Below, piece after piece: positions 8,974-17,418 of a DNA stretch of 64,000 nucleotides. The notes under the pieces were generated by a model. The model was not told the origin of the DNA, ran no database searches, and saw only the letters and a program-made list of their open reading frames with translations. This DNA is from Nostoc sp. ATCC 43529. GTDB lineage: Bacteria; Cyanobacteriota; Cyanobacteriia; Cyanobacteriales; Nostocaceae. Each line of letters begins with the position of its first letter. Position 1 is the first letter of the stretch. The DNA is taken from contig LWTK01000074.1 of NCBI GenBank assembly GCA_003326205.1, positions 186,001 through 250,000 on the forward strand, in the 5' to 3' direction. A program made the translations under genes and the position numbers.

Positions 8974-9403
8974 CAATAAATACATCCCAAAATAACATTA
9001 CAGAAATCAACAACAACATTACACCTGCTGATTTTTCTACGGTTTTTGGGCTAAGTCGGCTAGCTATCCAACTACCTAAAAGTACACCTAATAAGCTGGT
9101 GGTTATGAGCGCAGCGGCAGATCCAATAAATACTACCCACGGTGAATGAGATTCTGCACTCATTAACAGAGTCGATAACTGAGTCTTATCTCCAATTTCT
9201 GCTAAAAAGATAGTTATGAAAGTTGTACCAAAAACTACTAGCACTGATTCCTGCTTTCGAGGATTATCGGCAACTACAGGCTGATCCGGCAGGCACTGAT
9301 CAGAAGTTAAGTTAAAATCGTTACTGTCTTTCAGTTCTAGCTCGATCTCAGATGGAGATATGCCAGAAATCCCTAAAGGTGCAGAGTCTAGTTTCACAGG
9401 CAA
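8966..9403 (-). CDS. Half-size GDT1/TMEM165 (UPF0016) transporter subunit, first of pair
   Basis: A 145-residue protein: a polar N-terminal leader of about 50 residues, then three hydrophobic segments with one family signature (IFLAEIGDKTQLSTLLMS). Its partner with the second signature is at 8535-8846 in the same direction. The pair replaces the single two-motif GDT1/Mnx protein of other cyanobacteria, so manganese export by a heteromer is the likely role. The last residues (IGH) and the stop codon are supplied by the heptamer repeat, so the native C-terminus may have been replaced or shortened by repeat growth. The start could be later: the leader is unusually long for the family. Confidence 0.83.
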   Translation of the reverse strand: MPVKLDSAPLGISGISPSEIELELKDSNDFNLTSDQCLPDQPVVADNPRKQESVLVVFGTTFITIFLAEIGDKTQLSTLLMSAESHSPWVVFIGSAAALITTSLLGVLLGSWIASRLSPKTVEKSAGVMLLLISVMLFWDVFIGH

Positions 9404-9594
9404 TAGTTTTGTTGCTAGGTTGTTTTCATATTTCTATCATATTCTCAGATTTTTGTAATAAATTGCAACTCCAGACAAAAAAAGTAAGGATGGAGTGTCA
9501 ATCAATTTTGGATTGGGGACTTCCAAGTAAAAAAATATTCCATTGTTATTGTTGATTGTTGACTGTTAACAGTCAACGTTTAAAATCTTTACAT

Positions 9595-9945
9595 TCAAAG
9601 GCCAACAGCTCGCTCAAACTTTAGTATTTCTAAACTGCGATCGCCATACACTCCTTCTATTTGCTGACGACAGCAGTCAATAGCAAAGTCATTGAGTTCT
9701 TCTGGTTCAATCCCATACATATCTTGAAAAACTTCTGACTCCACGCGGCAAAACCGCGGACGATTTGGGTAGATACAGCACTCTCGCGTTGTATGGTCAA
9801 AATTAATGCACCATCCTCCTTCACCTACCATACTGAGGTAAAGTTCTAGTTCTGCTGATGAGAGATACTCATCCAAATCTGGACGCTCTGCTGGATCTAG
9901 ATGACAGCAGGCTCCACATTGCTTAACACATTGCCAAGTTGCCAT
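9595..9945 (-). CDS. YkgJ family cysteine-cluster protein
   Basis: A 116-residue protein of the YkgJ/UPF0153 family, which binds zinc or iron through a cysteine cluster. The cysteines are visible in CVKQCGACCHL at the N-terminus, then WCINFD, RECCIYPNRPRFCR and DCC near the C-terminus. Length is normal. The precise function of the family is unknown. It stands alone, with a low-complexity stretch upstream; no operon partner is evident. Confidence 0.83.
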   Translation of the reverse strand: MATWQCVKQCGACCHLDPAERPDLDEYLSSAELELYLSMVGEGGWCINFDHTTRECCIYPNRPRFCRVESEVFQDMYGIEPEELNDFAIDCCRQQIEGVYGDRSLEILKFERAVGL

Positions 9946-10184
9946 TTGAGATTGGGGAATGGAGATTAGGTACTGGGTATTATAGCGATTCTAGTTTGGA
10001 TATTATTTTTTATTCCCCAGTCCCCAGTTCCCTGTACCCAGCCCCAATTCTTCACAATTTATGTTTTTTCTTATAATTTTGTTAAGTAAATTAAATTCTA
10101 CAGCTCGTCGCCAGATATGATCGATTGCGGGTTTCCTAACTAAGTTATTGGCTTTTATAAACAGTTAGCAGGAGAAGAGAAAAA

Positions 10185-10328
10185 ATGTTTGACGCTGTGT
10201 CTGATTTATTTAACGCTTTTACCAGCATCAATTGGGAAGTTATTTTCCAATTACTGTCCGTAGCGCTAATCGTGATTGCTGGACCGGCGGTAATATTTGT
10301 GCTGGCATTTCGCAACGGTAACCTTTAA
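10185..10328 (+). CDS. psb30: Photosystem II protein Psb30 (Ycf12)
   Basis: A 47-residue single-helix membrane protein. It reads MFDAVSDLFNAFTSINWEVI, then a hydrophobic helix ending in VIFVLAFRNGNL, which matches Psb30/Ycf12, a small subunit at the periphery of the photosystem II core that helps stabilise the complex. AGGAG lies about a dozen bases before the ATG. The hydrophobic helix spans about residues 20-41 and the polar NGNL end is characteristic. It is easily missed because of its size. A GC-rich cruciform repeat follows the stop. Identification is by sequence recognition; no other reading of this frame is as plausible. Confidence 0.88.
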   Translation: MFDAVSDLFNAFTSINWEVIFQLLSVALIVIAGPAVIFVLAFRNGNL

Positions 10329-10354
10329 GAACGCCAAATGCTGAGTGCTGAGGA

Positions 10355-10421
10355 GCCACTGCGCCCTTGCGGGTTCCCCGACTTGTACCGCTAACGCGGA
10401 ACCCGCAGGATAGCAAGTGGC
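10355..10421. repeat. GC-rich cruciform repeat downstream of psb30
   Basis: Nested inverted repeats: GCCACT/AGTGGC outside and TGCGGGTTCC/GGAACCCGCA inside, in a stretch of 67 bp. The sequence resembles dispersed Nostoc palindromic elements seen elsewhere in the window. It lies between psb30 and the convergent recJ and could also act as a transcription end. Confidence 0.7.
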
Positions 10422-10463
10422 GTTGCTGAGTAGAAAAAAATTTGCGAATTTTAAACTCAGAAC

Positions 10464-12584
10464 TCATAACTCAGCACTAGGTAGTGATAATGCTTGCAGA
10501 GCTGCCTGGATAATACTGTCATACTGTGGTTGAGAAATATCAACTTCTTTGGCATCTTGACGACTAGTGCCAAGCAAACCGTTTAATTGTCCTGGTTGCA
10601 TAGCTAAGACTTTGCCTTCAGGATTTTTAATTCTTAATTCTGCTGCTAAACCATTTTTATAAAAACCACAAGTATACTTTCGCTGGTTGTATTCAAAAAT
10701 CGTGGTTGAAGAGGTAGGTGGCGAAACAAAAAATTTTTGAACCTGAATTGGTAATCTCGCACCTACCAACTCTAGCTCGATGGTGGTGTTACCGTTAAAG
10801 TAATTTTCTCGCAGTTTATAAGCGACATCCAACCGTGATGGTAGACGGAAGTAATCGCGCCAACGCCAGGCGATCGCTTTAATTTTATACTGTTGACCAT
10901 CGATAGTTTGAGCAATTGTTAGTTTAATGTGACCCTTACCAACAATTTGTTGATCAACTATTTGGACATTAGGCGTCCAAAAGACAGGATCGGGATTGTC
11001 GATACCGCAAGGATGCAAGGCGTTAAGTTGTTGATAAAGCTGGTGATTGATTTGATTGAGGTTGATTTCGGCATCAATTTTCAGCAGAGGTTTGAGATGT
11101 TGCGGTTCAAGACATCCATTGGCAAACTCAATCAAACGCGATCGCAATTTCTGTAAATTTTCTGCTGGTAGAGAAAATCCACCGGCTGCTTTGTGTCCGC
11201 CATACTTCCCTAGTAAGTCGTGACAATATTCCAAAGCTGCAAACACATCAAACTCTGGAATTCCTCGTGCTGAACCGCGTATGTGTTGCTCATCTTCATA
11301 GGTACCAATGAACACAGGCACACCGTAGCGTTCCACCAAGCGGGAGGCGACGATACCGATAACGCCGTGGTGCCAATTCGGTTGCACAACGACTAATACA
11401 CGGTCTTGCTGTAGAGACATGATATAGTGTGTTTCTACAACAGCGATCGCTTCTTGCTCAATTTGTTCGCACATCTGCTGGCGACTGATATTTATTTGTT
11501 CGCACTGCATTGCTCTTTCCAGCGCCAACCCCATATCATCTGTAGTTAGCAGGTCAATCACAGTCTGGGGATTACCAATTCGACCAATGGCATTAATTCG
11601 CGGCCCCAGGCGGAATCCGATATCTTCAGGCTTCAAAGATTTTGGATTTTGGATTTTAAATTTCGGATTGGGAACTTGCTCCTCTGCTCCCCTGCTCCCC
11701 TGCTCCCCTGCTCCCTCTTCCCTCGCTTGCACTCCAGCTACTTGAATTAACGCTTGGACTCCAGCTAATTCGGATTTTGGTAAATGCTGTAAACCGCGTT
11801 TCACCCAGCGGCGATTTACACCGATTAAGGGAGCTAAATCTGCGATCGTGCCCAGTGTAAATAGTGCTAACATCGGTCTAATTAAACCTTTAGTCTCTCC
11901 TAGCTGTTGTGCTAGAGACACTGCCAAGATATAGGCGACACCAACACCAGCAACACCCCGATAAGGTGAGGATTCGGCTATGAGTTTGGGGTTAAGAATC
12001 GCATTGGCTGGTGGTAGTTTTTGGGGGATGTCGTGGTGGTCGGTAATAATAACAGCAAGACCAAGTTCTCTAGCTCTAGCAACTGGTTCAAATGCAGAGA
12101 TGCCATTATCTACAGTGAGAATTAGTCTCACTCCTTCAGTGTGGAATTCTTCCACTATGCGTTTATTAATACCGTAACCTTCGTGCATCCGACTGGGAAT
12201 AGCATAATCTACTTGTGCGCCTAAAGTCCGTAGACTACGCAAAAGTAAAGCAGTGCTAGTCATACCATCGGCATCGTAGTCACCACAAATAGCGATTTTT
12301 GTTTGAGAGGCGATCGCATTTTCCAATAACTCTATACTAATTGCCAAATCTGGAAATTCTTCCAAGGGGGAAGGCAAGACTAAAGACTCTGGCTCTAAAA
12401 ATTCTTGTGCTGCTTTTGGCGTTTCGATACCACGATTAATTAACAGCTGGCTGATGATGGGTGAAAGATTTGTCTGTTGAGCTAGCTCAAAAGCTAGCTG
12501 AGTTTGCTGTGGATAAATCTGCCAACGTTGATTGGGTAAGGATGTGGTTTGTTTTAAGGATTCAGTTAAAGGTCGGTCTGGCAC
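10464..12584 (-). CDS. recJ: Single-stranded-DNA-specific exonuclease RecJ
   Basis: A 706-residue RecJ: 5'-3' ssDNA exonuclease of the DHH phosphoesterase family, acting in recombination and mismatch repair. Visible motifs are GDYDADGMTSTALL (metal site), LTVDNGISAFEP, ITDHHDIPQKLPPA (DHH motif), the DHHA1 region with YGGHKAAGGFSL, and an OB-like C-terminal part. In the loop between the two core lobes, about residues 285-315, lies a foreign-looking insert rich in Glu/Gly/Gln followed by NPKFKIQNPKS; the DNA beneath is CCCTGCT tandem units plus a GGATTTT repeat (about 11637-11725) of the kind found between genes. The catalytic motifs are intact on both sides, so the enzyme is probably active. 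Confidence 0.93.
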   Translation of the reverse strand: MPDRPLTESLKQTTSLPNQRWQIYPQQTQLAFELAQQTNLSPIISQLLINRGIETPKAAQEFLEPESLVLPSPLEEFPDLAISIELLENAIASQTKIAICGDYDADGMTSTALLLRSLRTLGAQVDYAIPSRMHEGYGINKRIVEEFHTEGVRLILTVDNGISAFEPVARARELGLAVIITDHHDIPQKLPPANAILNPKLIAESSPYRGVAGVGVAYILAVSLAQQLGETKGLIRPMLALFTLGTIADLAPLIGVNRRWVKRGLQHLPKSELAGVQALIQVAGVQAREEGAGEQGSRGAEEQVPNPKFKIQNPKSLKPEDIGFRLGPRINAIGRIGNPQTVIDLLTTDDMGLALERAMQCEQINISRQQMCEQIEQEAIAVVETHYIMSLQQDRVLVVVQPNWHHGVIGIVASRLVERYGVPVFIGTYEDEQHIRGSARGIPEFDVFAALEYCHDLLGKYGGHKAAGGFSLPAENLQKLRSRLIEFANGCLEPQHLKPLLKIDAEINLNQINHQLYQQLNALHPCGIDNPDPVFWTPNVQIVDQQIVGKGHIKLTIAQTIDGQQYKIKAIAWRWRDYFRLPSRLDVAYKLRENYFNGNTTIELELVGARLPIQVQKFFVSPPTSSTTIFEYNQRKYTCGFYKNGLAAELRIKNPEGKVLAMQPGQLNGLLGTSRQDAKEVDISQPQYDSIIQAALQALSLPSAEL

Positions 12585-12810
12585 AATTCAATATTAAAAG
12601 TTTCCTTTTTGATAATAGCGATGCCTGGGTTGGGCTACGCCTACGCCTGAATCACTTTTACCAAAACACGAGCTTGGGCGCAATGTCCAAATTTTGTACA
12701 CTTCTTCCAAGAATTTTTACGTTAGTATATTTTTTTGTAAACCTTAGTTGTTAGTGCCAAATTGAAAGCTGTCTCATAACTCCTAACTCCTAACTCCTAA
12801 CTTCTAACTC

Positions 12811-13236
12811 TTAAAACACGTTGATTCTACCATCATCCATAATATACAACGAGCGATCGCTTTCGAGACGCCAAGTCGGACGGAGTTCGAGTCGCAATGT
12901 TCCAAAGTTGGGTTTTGAGACAATTCCTTGTAATGATAAACCCGTTTCGCTCCAAAATATCAAAGATGTGTTTGGCTCAGTACCATCTATTCCTTCTATG
13001 TTTAATTTCTGTCCTGGACTTAAAGATATTGCGTCAGTCGCCGAGGGTTTTTGGATTTTAACCAAATTTGGTGTGCTATTTACAACTTCAACTCGGATAT
13101 GTTGTCCAGGAGTAAACTGAATTGGCCGCGAACCACACTTAGACGCACATGTTCCAGCCAAGGTAGCGCGGGGGTTATGAATGGATGCTGTCAGAAGGGT
13201 AACTGCAATTAAAGCAAACGATAGAGGCTTCAACAT
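12811..13236 (-). CDS. Exported hypothetical protein
   Basis: A 141-residue protein with a clear Sec signal peptide (MLKPLSFALIAVTLLTASI, cleavage likely after ATLAG). The mature part has two cysteines close together (GTCASKCGSR) and beta-rich segments (FTPGQHIRVEVVNSTPNLVKI, ISLSPGQKLNIEG). I do not recognise a named family. It is predicted to be periplasmic or cell-surface. It lies alone between recJ and the pst genes on the same strand; a short AACTCCT repeat tract follows it. Confidence 0.65.
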   Translation of the reverse strand: MLKPLSFALIAVTLLTASIHNPRATLAGTCASKCGSRPIQFTPGQHIRVEVVNSTPNLVKIQKPSATDAISLSPGQKLNIEGIDGTEPNTSLIFWSETGLSLQGIVSKPNFGTLRLELRPTWRLESDRSLYIMDDGRINVF

Positions 13237-13477
13237 AATACACAGTATAAATGCTTGATTAAAATTTTACTTTAATCAAGTAGGTTCAAGCCTCAGCATA
13301 TTTTCCAGAATTAAAGCAGAATTCAGAAGTAAAACAGCCTTTAAGCATATCTCCAGCTCAACCTAAAAAATAAGTCTTTTACCGGACATAATATTCAGCC
13401 GTCAGAATTCAGTTTGATATTCTGTATGGCTAACGCTGACTAATTGATTCTGATTCTTGAATTATGAATTTTTCTTT

Positions 13478-14305
13478 CTAACCAAAGCGTCCACTTATAT
13501 AATCCTCAGCTTCTTTGGTTTGAGGAGAACTGAACATTTGCGCTGTTGGACTGAACTCGACTAATTTTCCGCGACGTTTGCCATACTCGTCAATTTCAGT
13601 ATTGAAGAAAGCGGTGAAATCTGCGACTCTAGAAGCTTGTTGCATGTTGTGAGTCACCATGACGATGGTGTATTGTTGCTTGAGTTCTAAGCACAATTCT
13701 TCTACTTGACGGCTAGAAATTGGGTCGAGAGCAGAGCATGGTTCATCCATTAATAATACATCTGGCTTCATAGCGATCGCTCTTGCAATACAAAGCCGTT
13801 GCTGTTGTCCCCCAGATAATGCAGTACCTTTCTCTTTGAGTTTGTCTTTGACTTCATCCCAAATGGCGGCGCGTCTGAGGGAATCTTCTACTAATTCGTC
13901 AATATTACCTTTATAACCGTTAGAGCGCGGGGCAAAGGCAATATTTTCGTATATTGACTTGGGGAAAGGATTTGGTCTTTGAAAAACCATTCCTACTTGG
14001 CGGCGTAATTTTACTGAATTGATTTTTGGGTCGTAAATATTGCGATCGCGGTAATTCAATCTACCTTCTACCCTCGCTCCAGGGATTAAATCATTCATCC
14101 GATTGAAGCAACGCAGTAAGGTACTTTTACCACATCCTGAAGGCCCAATAAAAGCAATTATTTGCTTTTCTGGAATCTTTAAATAAACATCTAAAAGTGC
14201 CAGAAATCCACTATAGTATACTTTTACTCCTTCAGCATTAAATACTGGATTTACTTGTTCTAATGTGGCACTATCTCGTTGATTTTTGCTATTACTGTAG
14301 GTCAT
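13478..14305 (-). CDS. pstB: Phosphate ABC transporter ATP-binding protein PstB
   Basis: ATPase of the high-affinity phosphate importer. Walker A is GPSGCGKSTLL, the signature is LSGGQQQR, Walker B is VLLMDEPCSALD and the switch His is in VTHNMQQ. I place the start at the ATG at 14305 (MTYSNSKNQ), which has GGGAG about ten bases upstream; the frame continues to 14368, but that would add 21 hydrophobic residues foreign to the family. Last gene of pstS-pstC-pstA-pstB. The R-P-N-P-F-P-K-S motif typical of PstB is present. Confidence 0.95.
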   Translation of the reverse strand: MTYSNSKNQRDSATLEQVNPVFNAEGVKVYYSGFLALLDVYLKIPEKQIIAFIGPSGCGKSTLLRCFNRMNDLIPGARVEGRLNYRDRNIYDPKINSVKLRRQVGMVFQRPNPFPKSIYENIAFAPRSNGYKGNIDELVEDSLRRAAIWDEVKDKLKEKGTALSGGQQQRLCIARAIAMKPDVLLMDEPCSALDPISSRQVEELCLELKQQYTIVMVTHNMQQASRVADFTAFFNTEIDEYGKRRGKLVEFSPTAQMFSSPQTKEAEDYISGRFG

Positions 14306-14445
14306 TTGTTGTATCTCCCAAATATAAAGAAAAATCATCCAACTAGCTATTAATTTATGCTTGTACAAATGCTATTTCTGCTTCAAATTATCCACATCCG
14401 TTATCAAGCCTTATTAATTCTGAATTCTGAATTCTTACCAATTAC

Positions 14446-15345
14446 TTAACGTGTTGAGAAGCGTTGTCTGATATAAATTGCCACACCATTTAAAGTCAAA
14501 ATCAACAATAACAACGCAATAATTGTGGCTGCTGCTGCATCAGCAAAACCTGGTTCTGGACGGGTGATATAACTGTAAATTTGAATGGGTAATGCCATAA
14601 ATCTTTGGAACAAACCAGGATCGAAGGTGAGAAAACCCACAGCACCAACAACAATTAAAGATGCAGCATCACCAATTGCACGGGATACAGAAATAATCAC
14701 TCCAGTTAAAATACCCGGAATTGCATAGGGTATGACATGACTGCTAATAGTTTTCCATTTGGTGACACCTAATCCATAAGAAGCATTTCGTAGAGAATCT
14801 GGGACAGCGCGAATTGCTTCTCTAGCCGTCACAATGATTACTGGTAAAGACAATAAAGATAAAGTCAATGCACCAGAAATTAAAGCAGGCCCAAACCCAA
14901 GCAAATAATTAAAAACTCCTAAACCAAGCAATCCGTAAACGATAGAAGGTACACCTGCTAGATTGCTGATGTTAATTTCAATAATTGCTGTCCACCAAGC
15001 TTTAGGCGCGTATTCTTCCAGATATAAAGCTGCTCCCACACCAACAGGAACAGTTACTAAAATAACAATAACTCCGAGAAGAACACTGCTGATAATAGCA
15101 GGACGAATGCCACCTTGGTCGGGGAAACGAGAAGGAGTTTCAGTGAGAAAACCAGGTGATAAAAATCTGCCTAATCCATCTCGGAGAATATCAAAAAGTA
15201 GCAATGCTAGGATAAATAAACCAATGAGTAACCCTAATAAAAAAAGGACTTCAAATACTTTTCCTAGTATTTCTCTCTTCTCAACATTATCAGTAAATTC
15301 TGCTGCTGAATCCCATGAATTATTTTGTTTAAAACTTCTAGCCAT
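14446..15345 (-). CDS. pstA: Phosphate ABC transporter permease PstA
   Basis: A 299-residue inner-membrane permease with about six transmembrane segments and the permease EAA-type loop (AIRAVPDSLRNASYGLGVTKWKTI). Together with PstC it forms the phosphate channel. It starts five bases after the pstC stop, which indicates translational coupling, and pstB follows about 140 bp downstream. Confidence 0.95.
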   Translation of the reverse strand: MARSFKQNNSWDSAAEFTDNVEKREILGKVFEVLFLLGLLIGLFILALLLFDILRDGLGRFLSPGFLTETPSRFPDQGGIRPAIISSVLLGVIVILVTVPVGVGAALYLEEYAPKAWWTAIIEINISNLAGVPSIVYGLLGLGVFNYLLGFGPALISGALTLSLLSLPVIIVTAREAIRAVPDSLRNASYGLGVTKWKTISSHVIPYAIPGILTGVIISVSRAIGDAASLIVVGAVGFLTFDPGLFQRFMALPIQIYSYITRPEPGFADAAAATIIALLLLILTLNGVAIYIRQRFSTR

Positions 15346-15350
15346 GCCTA

Positions 15351-16292
15351 TTACTCGTATTTTTCTTTAAAGCGATTAGCAATCCAATAACTAACAATAT
15401 TTAAAGTTAGTGTGATGACAAACAAAACAGCGCCTACAGCATATAATGTCTTGAAATTGAGACTGCCACGCGGACTATCTCCACCAGAAATTTGTGCCAT
15501 GTAAGCTGTCATAGTTTCTATGGATTCTGCAAAATTAAGAGTCAGTTTTGGCTGTAGTCCGGCGGCGATGAGAACAGTCATTGTTTCACCAACAGCACGA
15601 GAAATACCCAAAATAATTGAGGCAATAATTCCGGAAAGTGCTGCTGGTAGGACTACTTTAAAAATGGTTTCTAGTTTAGTAATACCTACAGCATAAGCTC
15701 CTTCCCGCAAAGAACGTGGAACTGCTTTAATAGCATCTAAGCTAATGGAACCAACTGTGGGAGTAATCATTATCCCCATCATTAACCCGGCACTCAAGGC
15801 GTTAAAAATTTCCAAAGGGATAAAATTACGCAGTAATGGCGTGACGAATAATAGTGCAAAATATCCATATACTACTGTTGGAACTCCTGCTAAAAGTTCC
15901 ACTGCCGGACGTAAAATTGCAGCTACTTTTGGTTGAGCATATTCACTCAAATAAATGGCGGAAGATAAGCCTAAAGGAATAGCCACTGCCATAGCGATCG
16001 CAGTAGTTAAGAAAGTACCATTAATCAAAGGCCAAACGCCAAAATGTCTCTCTGCAAATAGCGGTGTCCACTTAGTATCTAGAAAAAATTGTACAAAGGA
16101 AACTTCTTGGAAAAAACTAAATGTTTCTTGAAAGATAATTATGACAATCCCAAAGGTAGTCAAAACTGAAACTAAAGCACAAGCAAATAAAATTACCGCA
16201 ACAATCTTTTCTAAAATATCTTCAGATGCGTTTTTCTCTAGTGATTGTCTAGATAATAAATAAGGATCTTCTTGAAAATTTGTATTTGACAT
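15351..16292 (-). CDS. pstC: Phosphate ABC transporter permease PstC
   Basis: A 313-residue permease with six predicted transmembrane segments and the EAA-type loop (AIKAVPRSLREGAYAVGITKLETI). The substrate-facing partner of PstA. It lies 38 bp after pstS and just before pstA, in the standard pstSCAB order. Confidence 0.95.
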   Translation of the reverse strand: MSNTNFQEDPYLLSRQSLEKNASEDILEKIVAVILFACALVSVLTTFGIVIIIFQETFSFFQEVSFVQFFLDTKWTPLFAERHFGVWPLINGTFLTTAIAMAVAIPLGLSSAIYLSEYAQPKVAAILRPAVELLAGVPTVVYGYFALLFVTPLLRNFIPLEIFNALSAGLMMGIMITPTVGSISLDAIKAVPRSLREGAYAVGITKLETIFKVVLPAALSGIIASIILGISRAVGETMTVLIAAGLQPKLTLNFAESIETMTAYMAQISGGDSPRGSLNFKTLYAVGAVLFVITLTLNIVSYWIANRFKEKYE

Positions 16293-16330
16293 AAATAGTT
16301 AATTTTTCAATACAATGACTAAGACTTTAC

Positions 16331-17332
16331 TTAAATAAAGTTTGTAATCGGTTCACCTGGTTTTGCTTTTTTAAATTTTGTCCCAGTTTCACCTCTACCA
16401 AATTTTTGTTTGACTCTGACATAGGCTTCATCAGGTAGCGCAACATAACCAACGCTATCTACCCATTTCCAAGAATTATCTAGATAAAAATCTACAAATT
16501 CTTTGACTGCTGGTTTAGTATCTAAAGATTTTTTACTCACGTAAAGAAACAGAGGTCGAGACAAAGGCGTGTAGATATTTTTGATTACATTATCCACAGG
16601 AACTGGTTTTTGGCATTTTCCCAAAGGACTTTCTACACCAACTAAATTAAGTTTTTCTTGGTTTTGTATGTAGTAAGATATACCTACATAGCCTAATGAA
16701 AATTCATCTCCTGACACACCTTGCACTAGTAAATTTTGATTGTGACTAGGAGTGTAGTCTGTACGGCCGTTCTTAGCTTTGCCAGTAACAGCTTGAGTGA
16801 GATAATCGAATGTTCCAGTATCAGAAGCTGGAGCATATAGCTTGAGTTTTTCATTAGGAAATTTGGGATTTACTTGATTCCAACTCAAGATTTTGCCGTC
16901 TGATTTCGCACTCCAAATCTTGTCTAATTCCTTGATAGTTAGACATTTGGCAAAGCTATTTTTTCGATTAGCAATCACAGCAATGCCATCTAAAGCTATA
17001 GGCAACTCAACAAAGTCAATATTCTTACTTTGACATTTCTTGATTTCTTCATCTCTAATTGTACGAGAAGCACCAGCTATATCAATGTCACCATTACAAA
17101 ATTTACTAAAACCACCACCAGTACCACTTGAGGCCACACTTACTTTAGCTTCAGGTTTGCCTTTGCCGTATTCTTCTGCAACTGCTAAAGAAATAGGAAA
17201 ACCTACAGCTGCACCATCAATACTTACTTGACTTTTTAATTCTTGCCCGCTGTTACAAGCACTCATACTACCAGCAACAAGCATTATAAAAGCTAGTAAG
17301 AAACTATTTTTGAATTGGGGACGAAAGCTCAT
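16331..17332 (-). CDS. pstS: Phosphate-binding lipoprotein PstS (SphX-like)
   Basis: A 333-residue periplasmic phosphate-binding protein. The N-terminus has a lipoprotein signal ending in GSMSAC, so the mature protein is likely anchored through Cys26. The phosphate-binding signature is visible as VASSGTGGGFSKFCNGDIDIAGASR and ASDTGTFDYLTQAV. The sequence style is that of the cyanobacterial PstS/SphX group rather than the E. coli type. First gene of the pst operon. I could not find a clear SphR (Pho) box of CTTAACCT repeats in the 86 bp upstream, so the promoter may lie before sbpA. Confidence 0.92.
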   Translation of the reverse strand: MSFRPQFKNSFLLAFIMLVAGSMSACNSGQELKSQVSIDGAAVGFPISLAVAEEYGKGKPEAKVSVASSGTGGGFSKFCNGDIDIAGASRTIRDEEIKKCQSKNIDFVELPIALDGIAVIANRKNSFAKCLTIKELDKIWSAKSDGKILSWNQVNPKFPNEKLKLYAPASDTGTFDYLTQAVTGKAKNGRTDYTPSHNQNLLVQGVSGDEFSLGYVGISYYIQNQEKLNLVGVESPLGKCQKPVPVDNVIKNIYTPLSRPLFLYVSKKSLDTKPAVKEFVDFYLDNSWKWVDSVGYVALPDEAYVRVKQKFGRGETGTKFKKAKPGEPITNFI

Positions 17333-17418
17333 AAATTATCAATTGAGGTAAAGTAACATAAATGCCCAATAGTTTGTATCTACTTGCATCTAGAAAATAC
17401 TGCATTCAAAACTAAGGC

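Noticed and set aside
10240..10467. A 75-codon minus-strand frame over psb30 and its cruciform
   Set aside because: It runs antisense to psb30 and through a palindromic repeat; composition is not protein-like.
17333..17418. SphR/Pho box before pstS
   Set aside because: No tandem CTTAACCT-like octamers were seen in this short gap.
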